NCBI RefSeq assembly: GCF_019977755.1
Contig: NZ_AP025145.1
Coordinates: 2,294,001-2,358,000, forward strand
DNA length: 64,000 bases
Reading direction: 5' to 3'
Source: Vibrio penaeicida
GTDB lineage: Bacteria; Pseudomonadota; Gammaproteobacteria; Enterobacterales; Vibrionaceae
Below, one piece after another: positions 56,224 through 64,000 of this stretch. The position numbers and the translations under genes were made by a program. Position 1 is the first letter of the stretch. Each line of letters starts with the position of its first letter. The notes beneath the pieces were generated by a model. The model made no database searches and was not told where the DNA came from. It was given only the letters and a program-made list of their open reading frames with translations.

Positions 56224-59015
56224 TCGTCTCCTTCCTCACTCAACTGTATCCCCGAGTTAACCGCTCGGCTTGCTGGTTTGGATGCGGGGACATTTCGAAT
56301 CTCTGCAACATTGCTGGACGGCTTTCTTACCGCTCCAGCCGCTCCCCTTGAGGAGAAGGTTTTCACATCATTGTCGGTGGAGAAGAAGTTCATTAGGTTA
56401 AGTAACTCTTTGCCTTCATCTTTCAGCGATTGGCTAGCAGCAGACGTTTCTTCCACCAAAGAAGCATTCTGTTGCGTCATTTCATCCATAGTGGCAACCG
56501 CACGGCTAATCTCGTCTATGCCTGTTGATTGTTCTTGGCTGGATTGCGCGATTTGGGTAATAAGCTCCGACACTTTCGCAACAGCATCAACTATCTCGTT
56601 AAGCGTTTCGCCGGATTCGTCGACCAGCCTCGAACCTTCATCTACCTTATCGACACTGTCGTTGATTAGACCTTTGATTTCTTTTGCTGCAGCAGCACTG
56701 CGTTGAGCCAAATTACGAACTTCACCAGCAACAACAGCAAAGCCGCGACCTTGCTCTCCGGCTCTCGCCGCTTCCACTGCTGCATTCAATGCAAGTAAGT
56801 TAGTTTGGAAGGCAATTTCATCAATTACGCCAATGATGTCGGATATTTTTTTGCTGGCACTATTGATTTCAGCCATGGCTGCAATGGCTTGTCCAACAAC
56901 CTCGCCACCTTTACCCGCCTTCTTAGCGGCATCATCCGAAAGATCATTTGCGCCTTTTGCATTCTCTGCGTTTTGCCTGACGGTAGAGGTCATCTCTTCC
57001 ATGCTGGCGGCAGTTTCTTCTAGGTTGGACGCCTGCGCTTCAACACGCTGGCTTAGATCGTTATTGCCTTCTGCTATTTCTGTGGATGCAGTGGCGACTC
57101 TTGCGGACGATGTGGTGATTTGATCAACCATATTGCGTAGATTAACGATTGAAGTATTCACGGCTTCAGACAACCGTCCGAATTCTCCTTCGTTATCGTC
57201 AGACATATTTTTGTTTAGGTTGCCGTCTGCGACTTCGCTCATTACATCAATACATTGCCCGAGTGGCGCGACGATGGCATCCAATAAGTTGTTCACTCCA
57301 TTACCGAGTTCAGACATGAAACCACTGTAAGCACTGGTATCAATTCGGTTTGTAAGCTCACCCTTGATCGCGTTTTGAATCAGGCTTTCAACCTGACGCT
57401 GACCATCTTGCTGCTCGGTGATGTCTTCCCATTGAAGAGCCGGTCCCATGTAGTTACCTTCCGCGTCACGCATGGCGATACACGTTAAGTTAAATTCAAG
57501 CCCCCCAACGGCGATGTTCGAAGAAAACGGTAAGTTATCAGGATTGGAGATAATGCCTCTTTGATGGGCTGGGTTCTTATGGAAAATATCAATATTTTGC
57601 CCAATGAGGTTGCTGGCATCGAACCTAGGTAACGCTTTTTTAAGATCGCTTTCTCGGCTGGTCAGCAATTTGATCAAAGACGGGTTTAAGTATTGGATAA
57701 TGCCATTTTCATCGGCCATCATTAGGTTCGTCGTCATACCTGCAACAGCAGAGGCTAAACGGCCAATTTCCGCCTCTTTTGCCCTTTCTTCTGTAACGTC
57801 TTTCCACTCTAATGTATTACCAACGTAGTTCCCTTCAGCATCCGTAATTGCAGCAACGTTTAGCTCTATTTTTAGGTCCGCAATGACAATGTCTGTTTTA
57901 ATTGGCAAATTGTTCGGGTTATCCAGTAGCTTTCGCTGGTGGGCGGGGTTCTGGTGGAATTCATCAATACAGCGACCTATCAACCAATCTTCGTTTGCGG
58001 TGAAATCACGCCAAACGGTTCTGAGTGTGTTCTCATGCTTTTTGAATAAATTAATGGTTTCAAGATTGGTGTATGTGATTAAAAAGTCTCGGTCGATCAT
58101 GACCATCGCTGTCTGTGCTTGGTGCACAGCGGCACTCAAACGCGCAATCTCTGTTGCTTGCTTACGCTGTTCAGTAACGTCACTCCATTCAAGTGTATTA
58201 CCAATGTAATTGCCATGCGCATCCATAATGGCAGCGACATTAAGTTCTATTTTGAGATCGGCAATTTCAATGTCAGTGCTATAAGGTAGATTGGATGGGT
58301 TATCGAGTAACTTTCTTTGATGGGATGGATCTTTATGAAAGCCATCAATACATCGCCCCATTAACCAATCTTCTGTTGCGCTAAAATCGGGCCACACACT
58401 GCGAAATTTAGCTTCGTGTTTTTTGAACAAAGAGAGCGTTTCGTGGTTGGTGTACGTTATCTCAAAATCACGGTCAATCATGACCATAGCAGTTTGTGCC
58501 TGATCCACAGCCGACTGCAACCGCAGAATGTTGGACTCTTGCTGCCTAAGCTCGGTGACGTCTTCCCATTCTAATGTGTTACCAGTGTAGTTACCTTGAG
58601 CATCGATGATGGCCCCTACATTAAGTTCCAGTAGCACGTCTTTGACTTGAATTGTCGCGGTATGAGGCATGTTGTTGGGGTTGGAAAGTAGCTGACGCTG
58701 GTGTGCTGGGTTGGCATGGAAGCCATCGATACAATTCCCTATCAGAAATTCTTCATCAGCGCTAAATCCGGGCCATGTCGATTGAAAAAGTAGCTCATGT
58801 TGTTTTAACAAATCCAAAGAACGCTTGTTAACGTAAGTTATGTTGAAATCCCGATCAATCATCATCAACGCGGTTTGTGCCGTGTTCAATGCGGAAAGCA
58901 GTTGCTCATTACTGATAGCCCCCGAGACACTGTTGGTCTCTCCCATTAGGTTGTCTTGGGATGGAGCAACAAACTGTCTTTCTGCTCTTTCTTTTTTTCG
59001 GTTCCAAAATGACAT
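56208..59015 (-). CDS. Aer2-like soluble chemoreceptor with four PAS domains
   Basis: About 935 residues from MSFWNRKK (59015, GAGAGG site; a GTG at 59030 would overlap cheW). There is no membrane helix. Four tandem PAS repeats of about 120 residues (about 45-160, 166-281, 287-402, 409-523) are followed by an MCP signalling domain. Each repeat has an FHxNPxHQR-type motif and a Trp before the final DVTE/DITE. These are the positions of the haem His and the oxygen-contacting Trp of Pseudomonas Aer2. It ends in WEEF, the pentapeptide end bound by CheR in that system. Probably an oxygen or redox receptor. Confidence 0.88.
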   Translation of the reverse strand: MSFWNRKKERAERQFVAPSQDNLMGETNSVSGAISNEQLLSALNTAQTALMMIDRDFNITYVNKRSLDLLKQHELLFQSTWPGFSADEEFLIGNCIDGFHANPAHQRQLLSNPNNMPHTATIQVKDVLLELNVGAIIDAQGNYTGNTLEWEDVTELRQQESNILRLQSAVDQAQTAMVMIDRDFEITYTNHETLSLFKKHEAKFRSVWPDFSATEDWLMGRCIDGFHKDPSHQRKLLDNPSNLPYSTDIEIADLKIELNVAAIMDAHGNYIGNTLEWSDVTEQRKQATEIARLSAAVHQAQTAMVMIDRDFLITYTNLETINLFKKHENTLRTVWRDFTANEDWLIGRCIDEFHQNPAHQRKLLDNPNNLPIKTDIVIADLKIELNVAAITDAEGNYVGNTLEWKDVTEERAKEAEIGRLASAVAGMTTNLMMADENGIIQYLNPSLIKLLTSRESDLKKALPRFDASNLIGQNIDIFHKNPAHQRGIISNPDNLPFSSNIAVGGLEFNLTCIAMRDAEGNYMGPALQWEDITEQQDGQRQVESLIQNAIKGELTNRIDTSAYSGFMSELGNGVNNLLDAIVAPLGQCIDVMSEVADGNLNKNMSDDNEGEFGRLSEAVNTSIVNLRNMVDQITTSSARVATASTEIAEGNNDLSQRVEAQASNLEETAASMEEMTSTVRQNAENAKGANDLSDDAAKKAGKGGEVVGQAIAAMAEINSASKKISDIIGVIDEIAFQTNLLALNAAVEAARAGEQGRGFAVVAGEVRNLAQRSAAAAKEIKGLINDSVDKVDEGSRLVDESGETLNEIVDAVAKVSELITQIAQSSQEQSTGIDEISRAVATMDEMTQQNASLVEETSAASQSLKDEGKELLNLMNFFSTDNDVKTFSSRGAAGAVRKPSSNVAEIRNVPASKPASRAVNSGIQLSEEGDEWEEF

Positions 59016-59026
59016 AACTTTACCTC

Positions 59027-59494
59027 TCACATGAGCGCTTTTTCTTCTGATAAGTTGTTGAGCTCTGCGACATTAAATAGAGCTTCCAAATTAATTAAGA
59101 TCACATGTCCTTCTTTTGCCGGAACGATGCCGACTATGAAGTTTTTATCTACCGTTAACGACATATTGGGAGCAGGTTTAATATCGTCCGTGTCCAGTGC
59201 GTACACTTCAGATACCGCATCCACTATGATGCCTAATGGCTGTCCATGCGTATCGTTCAAAACAATCACAACCGTTGTTGCATTAATGCCTGCAGGTTCA
59301 AGATTGAAGCGTTTTCTCAAGTCAACAATGGGGACATACTCCCCCCGAATTTCTAAGACACCATTTAAATAACTGGGTGAATTCGGAACCGAACGTACGT
59401 TGCTCCAACCTCTGACTTCTCTAACATCCAGAATGGGTACTGCATATTCTTCTTCATCTAAGATGAAACTCAGGAATTCTTGTATTGCCATCAT
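59027..59494 (-). CDS. cheW: Chemotaxis coupling protein, second
   Basis: 155 residues, one CheW domain with the usual two five-stranded barrels ([40 protein letters not shown]). It links receptor to CheA. It is the second of two adjacent cheW genes; start overlaps the stop of the first. The next gene, the Aer2-like receptor, is 11 bases away. Confidence 0.94.
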   Translation of the reverse strand: MMAIQEFLSFILDEEEYAVPILDVREVRGWSNVRSVPNSPSYLNGVLEIRGEYVPIVDLRKRFNLEPAGINATTVVIVLNDTHGQPLGIIVDAVSEVYALDTDDIKPAPNMSLTVDKNFIVGIVPAKEGHVILINLEALFNVAELNNLSEEKALM

Positions 59495-59998
59495 TCACCC
59501 TGCCTTGAGTATCGTTTCCATGTTGAGCAATTCATCGGTGTCTAACAGAGACATCACTTGCTCCTCCACGTTGAGAAGCCCAACCGTAAATGGGGTAACT
59601 GCAGAATCCCCCAGAGCAGGAGTCAATTCTTTATCACCTTGGCTCACCACATCGGAAACCGCATCGACAACCAGCCCCATCAATCGCTCTGTATCGGTAC
59701 TTGCACAGCGAAGAACAAGTACCACAGTCGTCGGAAGATAAGCGCAATCACCAATGCCAAAACGAATACGGAGATCGACCACAGGCACAATCATGCCTCT
59801 TAGGTTAATGACCCCTTTTACAAAATCAGGAGATCGAGGAATGGGGGTTGGGCGCTCCCAAACTCGGATTTCTTCCACATCTCGAATGTCGATTCCATAC
59901 AGTTCACCAGCCAAACAAAAACTTAAAAAATCAGCATTCTCACTGATCTCGCTATCGGAAATGGTGTCACCTTCGACAACCTGAAGTGCTTCGTTCAC
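59495..59998 (-). CDS. cheW: Chemotaxis coupling protein, first
   Basis: 167 residues with a short N-terminal extension of acidic residues before the CheW domain (FLSFCLAGELYGIDIRDVEEI, GVINLRGMIVPVVDLRIRF). Ten bases from the cheA stop. Two CheW copies of different length are common in Aer2-type clusters and may bind at different array positions. Confidence 0.94.
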   Translation of the reverse strand: MNEALQVVEGDTISDSEISENADFLSFCLAGELYGIDIRDVEEIRVWERPTPIPRSPDFVKGVINLRGMIVPVVDLRIRFGIGDCAYLPTTVVLVLRCASTDTERLMGLVVDAVSDVVSQGDKELTPALGDSAVTPFTVGLLNVEEQVMSLLDTDELLNMETILKAG

Positions 59999-60007
59999 TG
60001 TGGCTCC

Positions 60008-62116
60008 CTAGGCTGCTATGCCGCCTTTGCTGTCTGACTGACGGTTTAAAAATGAGGTGATTAACCCTTGAATATCTAGGATCAAAGAAACCGAACCATC
60101 ACCAAGAATGGTGGCACCTGAAATACCGGCAACTTTGCTGTAGTTAGACTCGAGGCTTTTAATCACAACTTGTTGTTGGTCCAGCAACTCATCGATCAAT
60201 AACCCGACTCGATTGCCTGCCGCTTCGACCAAACAAAGAATCCGTCCTTCGAGCTCTCCGCTCTCTCCCATTTCAAACTCTTCATGCAAACGGAGTACTG
60301 GGATATTTTCCTCTCGGAGACGATACAATTCGACGCCACCTGCCGCGTGTTTCACACACTGTGTATCAATTTGAATGGACTCAATAATGGTCAGCAACGG
60401 AATAACGTAAACTTCACCAGCAACCTTAACCAGTTGCCCGTCTAATATGGCTAATGTAAGTGGCAAGCTAATGGTGAATGTACTGCCAGTACCGAGGCGA
60501 GATTCAACTTCAATATGCCCACCAAGCTCTTCAATATTTCTCTTAACTACGTCCATACCCACGCCACGACCAGAAATATCTGACACTTCATCTGCAGTAG
60601 AGAAACCAGGGGCAAATATCAGATTCACCACTTGTTTGTCGGTCATTTCTTCACGTCGTGATTCTGGAGGTAACACGCCCTTATCAACTGCTTTCTGCCA
60701 AAGTTTGTCGCAATTGATACCAGCGCCATCATCTTTCACTTCAATAATGATAGAGCCACCTTGATGGAAGGCGTTCAGCTCTATAACGCCCATATCTGGC
60801 TTTCCTTGCTCTTGCCTTTGCTCTGGAAGCTCTAAGCCGTGGTCGATTCCGTTTCTCACTAGGTGAACTAACGGATCCACAATGCGTTCCAACACGGTTT
60901 TGTCTAACTCGGTATTTTCACCTTTGATCTGCAAATCAACTTGCTTTCCTAAACGGCCGGACAAGTCCCGCACTAACCTAGGGAACCGACTAAAAGCAAA
61001 ACTCATTGGAAGCATTCGAATATTAAGAACGTTTTCTTGAAGGTCTTTACTGTTTTGCAGAAGTTGGTCTAACCCTGACTTCAACTTCTCCAATTTATCG
61101 ACCGTGAAATCATTGCCAATTTCAGTGAGCATTGATTGGGTGATCACCAACTCACCAACGAGATTGATTAAGCTGTCCACCTTGTCTATATCAACTCGAA
61201 TGGAGCTCACGCTAGACTCGGATTTGGCGGGTTTACTCGCTGGCTTTGGAGTATCTTTGGGTTTTGCTACAGGCGCGTTGTCGGCTACTTGTGGTTCTTC
61301 CGGTGGAGTTTCGGATTGAGTCACCTCAGGCACTGGTGGAGCAACGTTTTCTTTTTTCGCACTTTCACGTTGCACTTCCAAGTCGCATTGGTCTTCTACC
61401 CATTCAAATATTTCGTGGATGTCTTCTTCAGCGATGCTACCAGCAAGCGTTATTCGCCAACTCAAATAGCAGAGCTCGGCTTCGATTTCGCTTAACTCTG
61501 GTAACTCGGATGTGTTACACACAATGTTGCAATCTGGGTCCAATTCAACAATTTCACCCAGTATTCTTAGCGGGTCATTACCACTAAAGAATAAATCGGA
61601 ATGCGGAGTAAAAGAGACATGCCAAGGGGCACATTCAGATGCATTTTCAGTATGATCAGATGACACTTCCCCATCCTGCTTGTCAGAAGAAGAGGCTTGA
61701 GAAGCATCACTAGGTTGATTTTCCGCTGGCGATTCCAGTAATGTCGATAGCGCTTGATTCACTTCTTCTTTCAACGCCGACTCTACAGGTGTATCGGTTT
61801 CATACCCTTCCAGCATTTCAGTAATGCAATCGCCACTTTTCAGCAGAATGTCAACACTGTGCCGAGTAAGGCTCATTTGTCCGTTTCGGACTTCATCTAG
61901 GTAAGCTTCGACGTTGTGGGTGAATTCACTAATGTCGAGCAAGTTAAAAGTCGCTGCGCCCCCCTTAATAGAATGAGCGGCACGAAATATAGTATTGATG
62001 GTCTCTAGGTCAACACTCTCTGGATCGAGATCCAACAATACGGTTTCAAGCACTTCTAAGTTTTCACGACATTCCTCGTAAAACATTTTACGAAGTTGGT
62101 TCATGTCTAAAGCCAT
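60008..62116 (-). CDS. cheA: Chemotaxis histidine kinase
   Basis: 702 residues. The Hpt domain (about 1-110) has phospho-His in HSIKGGAATF. A linker with a PHSDLFFSGNDPLRILGE domain (about 165-265) follows. Dimerisation, HATPase (about 390-545; HLVRNGIDHG, GRGVGMDVVK) and CheW-like (about 550-690) domains come next. It passes phosphate to the CheY and CheB of this cluster. The P1 to P2 linker is long and acidic, and the extra domain is typical of the F7 class. Confidence 0.95.
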   Translation of the reverse strand: MALDMNQLRKMFYEECRENLEVLETVLLDLDPESVDLETINTIFRAAHSIKGGAATFNLLDISEFTHNVEAYLDEVRNGQMSLTRHSVDILLKSGDCITEMLEGYETDTPVESALKEEVNQALSTLLESPAENQPSDASQASSSDKQDGEVSSDHTENASECAPWHVSFTPHSDLFFSGNDPLRILGEIVELDPDCNIVCNTSELPELSEIEAELCYLSWRITLAGSIAEEDIHEIFEWVEDQCDLEVQRESAKKENVAPPVPEVTQSETPPEEPQVADNAPVAKPKDTPKPASKPAKSESSVSSIRVDIDKVDSLINLVGELVITQSMLTEIGNDFTVDKLEKLKSGLDQLLQNSKDLQENVLNIRMLPMSFAFSRFPRLVRDLSGRLGKQVDLQIKGENTELDKTVLERIVDPLVHLVRNGIDHGLELPEQRQEQGKPDMGVIELNAFHQGGSIIIEVKDDGAGINCDKLWQKAVDKGVLPPESRREEMTDKQVVNLIFAPGFSTADEVSDISGRGVGMDVVKRNIEELGGHIEVESRLGTGSTFTISLPLTLAILDGQLVKVAGEVYVIPLLTIIESIQIDTQCVKHAAGGVELYRLREENIPVLRLHEEFEMGESGELEGRILCLVEAAGNRVGLLIDELLDQQQVVIKSLESNYSKVAGISGATILGDGSVSLILDIQGLITSFLNRQSDSKGGIAA

Positions 62117-62164
62117 GGGTCACCTACCTAAATCTTGCATCACGTTCTCGATACAATGCTGTTT

Positions 62165-62524
62165 CTATATAACGCGCTTTAAGGTTTTTAGGAGAGTTTC
62201 TGGATTGAATGGCTTGACCAACCACCCCGTTGCTCCTGCCGACTTACCTTGTTGCTTTTTCTCCATGCTGGTTTCTGTCGTCAGCATCAAGATAGGAATG
62301 AATTTGTACTGGGGGTTTCCACGAATGGCTTTTACCAGCTCAAACCCTCCCATAACTGGCATATTTACGTCGGATATCACCACATCAAACTTGGTCATTT
62401 TTGCTTTTTTAAGTGCATCACTACCATCGTTCGCGGTTTCTACATCGTAACCCGCGTCCTTTAAAGTGTGACTAACCATTTGACGGATCGATACAGAGTC
62501 ATCGACAGCAAGAATCTTAGTCAT
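62165..62524 (-). CDS. cheY: Chemotaxis response regulator
   Basis: 119 residues from MTKILAVDDS (62524, GAGAGGG site); the longer open frame to 62695 would overlap the STAS gene. Stand-alone receiver with DD at the start, the acceptor Asp in VVISDVNMP, and Lys in VKPFNPE. It is expected to be the output regulator of CheA of this cluster; in V. cholerae the cluster-III CheY does not bind the flagellar motor. It is the second gene of the cluster. Confidence 0.94.
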   Translation of the reverse strand: MTKILAVDDSVSIRQMVSHTLKDAGYDVETANDGSDALKKAKMTKFDVVISDVNMPVMGGFELVKAIRGNPQYKFIPILMLTTETSMEKKQQGKSAGATGWLVKPFNPETLLKTLKRVI

Positions 62525-62543
62525 AAAAATCCCTCTCAATTCC

Positions 62544-62807
62544 TTAATTTTCAAACACACTTTGTAAGTCGAGTAACTTGATACTTTCTTGTAAGTCATC
62601 AGGAACATTGACAAGTTGTATGTCGGTATTTGCCTGCTTGGCACTAAAGAAAAGAGATGCCAATGCTTGCAATCCTGCTGCATCAACTCTAACAACGGAG
62701 GAAGCGTCTACAATTAGCTCTTCGTTGCTATCGAGCCATTGCTGATACTCATTTTTGATGTTTAGGACGTTACCAATCTCTAAGGATTCTTCTAGTTGAC
62801 GTTCCAT
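62544..62807 (-). CDS. STAS-domain protein at head of chemotaxis cluster
   Basis: 87 residues, a single STAS domain with VRVDAAGLQALASLFF. The usual phosphorylatable Ser of DSAG is replaced by Asp-Ala (VDAAG), so it may act as a permanently 'on' or non-phosphorylated form. It is first in the operon, 20 bases before cheY. Related STAS proteins are seen next to Aer2-type clusters; the partner is unknown. Confidence 0.82.
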   Translation of the reverse strand: MERQLEESLEIGNVLNIKNEYQQWLDSNEELIVDASSVVRVDAAGLQALASLFFSAKQANTDIQLVNVPDDLQESIKLLDLQSVFEN

Positions 62808-63256
62808 GTATCCATCCCTTCGACCTAGCCATTATCGGAGTTGACGTTTATTTTGAGTGTAGGAGGGATTCTTTGTTTATCAACAATAAAAGTACGTAAT
62901 CGGCTCAATCGGTACTCATGTACGAACAGGATTGCACATTGAGTTTGTAGGCGCTTATTTGCATTTTAGTTTCAAAATATTACTGATAAACAAATATATA
63001 CAACAAGTCTCACCTACAAAAGAGCCATGCTCGATAAGTGTTTTTAAGGCTCAATTTCAATGTTGAAAATAATTTATTTTTTGTGCTAGAAGAAGTGAGA
63101 TTTTGACAGAAGAATTGGACGAAATATTGAAATTTACAGTGTAAATTTCAGAATGTTAGCGTTTTGCGTTGCTGTTGAAGCTTGGTTAAAAAAGAGCATA
63201 TTTAGCAGCCTACGAACATCAAAACCCGTCAGACTATGAAAATAGAAATTTACGCT
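62808..63256. other. Intergenic region with che promoter
   Basis: About 450 bases. It must hold the promoter of the STAS-cheY operon. It contains a 23-base palindrome (63128-63150) related to one inside the end of tmcA. No gene recognised. Confidence 0.5.
63128..63150. promoter_or_regulatory. 23-base palindrome with TTTACAnTGTAAA core
   Basis: Perfect palindrome around a central G at 63139 (core AATTTACAGTGTAAATT). It shares the core with the palindrome at 63261-63277. Could be an operator or a short stem; the binding protein is unknown. Confidence 0.45.
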
Positions 63257-64000
63257 TTACGATTTACACTGTAAATCATTGAGTGCAATCGACACTTGCT
63301 CACGCAAGTATGCGTCTAGCGCTTTCCTTCCAGTGAAACCGTACAGATTTGAAGTCCTAGACCAAGTTTGATGTTGCAAAAACAAAGTGATCAGCGGATA
63401 GAGCGATACTTGGTGAGATTGAGGCAACGTAGAAACCAGCCATTCACTTAAGATGTGACTGATAGACTCTTCGCCATTTCCACCATCAGCGTAGCGAGAA
63501 AGCATTCGGAATTGATGATCAGATAATACCTGTGTTTCCGGTTGCCATTGCATAAAAAACTGAGAAATCAATTTCGGCTCAAGTGTGTTTAACTCTTTAG
63601 ATAGCTGCGAAACAAAGTTTTGTTGCCAATATTGAATGGCATTTCTAAACCAAGATAACTGAGCAATTGGGCACACCATAATGACAGAGTGGCAACCACT
63701 GGCTTGATCCCTTGTATTTCCAACTCGAACTACTTGATATTGATTTTCTTGCCAGAAGCGAAGCAATTCATCGGTTGCACCAAAGCTAGTGGACAAGTAC
63801 TGAATACCATCTATACGAGCATGTAGCTCAGACAACATTTTTGCACCTACCCCCTGTCTTTGAACTTCTGGATGAACCGCGATTCTCATCACCCTCGCAC
63901 TCTTCTGCTGTGCCGCTTCATCGAACCCTAAATGATTAGCAATACTTGCCGGGACTAAATGCCCTTTTGGTCGCCTTTTACCGCTCACAATACCTGAAAT
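63257..64000 (-). CDS. tmcA: tRNA(Met) cytidine acetyltransferase, C-terminal part
   Basis: Partial: the gene runs off the right edge (reading frame open to 64000). The visible 247 residues include the GNAT acetyl-CoA motif RIAVHPEVQRQGVGAKML (about 35-52 of the fragment) and the helical C-terminal domain ending LNDLQCKS. TmcA uses ATP and acetyl-CoA to acetylate C34 of the elongator methionine tRNA, reducing AUA misreading. The N-terminal helicase/RNA-binding part lies outside the window. Confidence 0.9.
   Translation of the reverse strand: MSGIVSGKRRPKGHLVPASIANHLGFDEAAQQKSARVMRIAVHPEVQRQGVGAKMLSELHARIDGIQYLSTSFGATDELLRFWQENQYQVVRVGNTRDQASGCHSVIMVCPIAQLSWFRNAIQYWQQNFVSQLSKELNTLEPKLISQFFMQWQPETQVLSDHQFRMLSRYADGGNGEESISHILSEWLVSTLPQSHQVSLYPLITLFLQHQTWSRTSNLYGFTGRKALDAYLREQVSIALNDLQCKS
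63261..63277. promoter_or_regulatory. 17-base palindrome in tmcA 3' end
   Basis: GATTTACACTGTAAATC, perfect around a central C at 63269, overlapping the last codons of tmcA. Shares TTTACAnTGTAAA with the copy 130 bases to the left. It may simply be a terminator-like stem, though no T run follows directly. Confidence 0.4.

Noticed and set aside
1..64000. CRISPR arrays, tRNA or rRNA genes, prophage
   Set aside because: I saw no regularly spaced repeats, no tRNA- or rRNA-like sequences and no phage structural or integrase genes. A tRNAscan-SE and CRISPR-finder run would settle this.

Overview
The window reads as chromosomal DNA of a Vibrio, most likely a Harveyi-clade-like species and probably its second chromosome. 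Sequence evidence: a thermolabile-haemolysin (tlh) type lipase, a Qrr quorum-sensing small RNA with its sigma-54 promoter and LuxO-type sites, an OmpU-like porin, an aox gene behind an NsrR-type operator, and a chemotaxis cluster (cheY-cheA-cheW-cheW-aer2-like MCP-cheR-cheD-cheB) next to a lapC-lapG-lapD-lapB/pdxH block. From memory, that last arrangement matches V. cholerae chemotaxis cluster III and its neighbours on chromosome II. The species and replicon are inferences.

Layout. 0-8 kb: small stress, redox and secreted proteins (fasciclin-domain protein, tlh lipase, LysR/azoreductase divergent pair, YghU-type GST, bilobal aspartyl protease, alternative oxidase). 8-15.6 kb: a diflavin reductase and an unusually long glutamate-synthase-like protein, apparently one operon behind a perfect Fur box. 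15.8-19.8 kb: DUF445 protein, Lrp-type regulator, the Qrr RNA and a periplasmic-binding-protein/diguanylate-cyclase fusion. 20-26.6 kb: proline use (putP, a free-standing PutA C-terminal domain, putA, AraC-type regulator). 27-30 kb: two related PEGA-domain proteins, the second carrying an FGE-like domain, followed by a MITE-like repeat. 30.5-35.2 kb: Fur-box-controlled SitABCD-type Mn/Fe transporter, a 44-bp perfect palindrome, a structured-RNA candidate and a PAS-LuxR regulator. 35.2-37 kb: an AT-rich gap and a secreted lyase-like protein. 37-44.3 kb: pdxH and the Lap adhesin-control module. 44.4-48.5 kb: oxidoreductase, AraC/GyrI-like regulator, porin, DUF1294, GFA protein. 48.5-62.8 kb: FapA-like protein, a REC-PP2C-HATPase regulator with a STAS partner, and a complete chemotaxis signalling set. 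The right edge cuts tmcA.

Themes. Several parts converge on respiration, metals and surface behaviour. The Fur-linked glutamate-synthase/flavoprotein pair and the SitABCD transporter look iron-responsive. The alternative oxidase looks nitric-oxide-responsive. The MCP has four PAS repeats that resemble the haem PAS of Aer2. LapD/LapG and a GGDEF protein tie c-di-GMP to adhesion, while Qrr brings in quorum sensing. The least explained items are the iron-linked GltB-like/CysJ-like pair, the hairpin-rich RNA candidate with its adjacent 44-bp palindrome, and the PEGA/FGE pair. I recognised no tRNA, rRNA, CRISPR array, prophage or complete insertion sequence.
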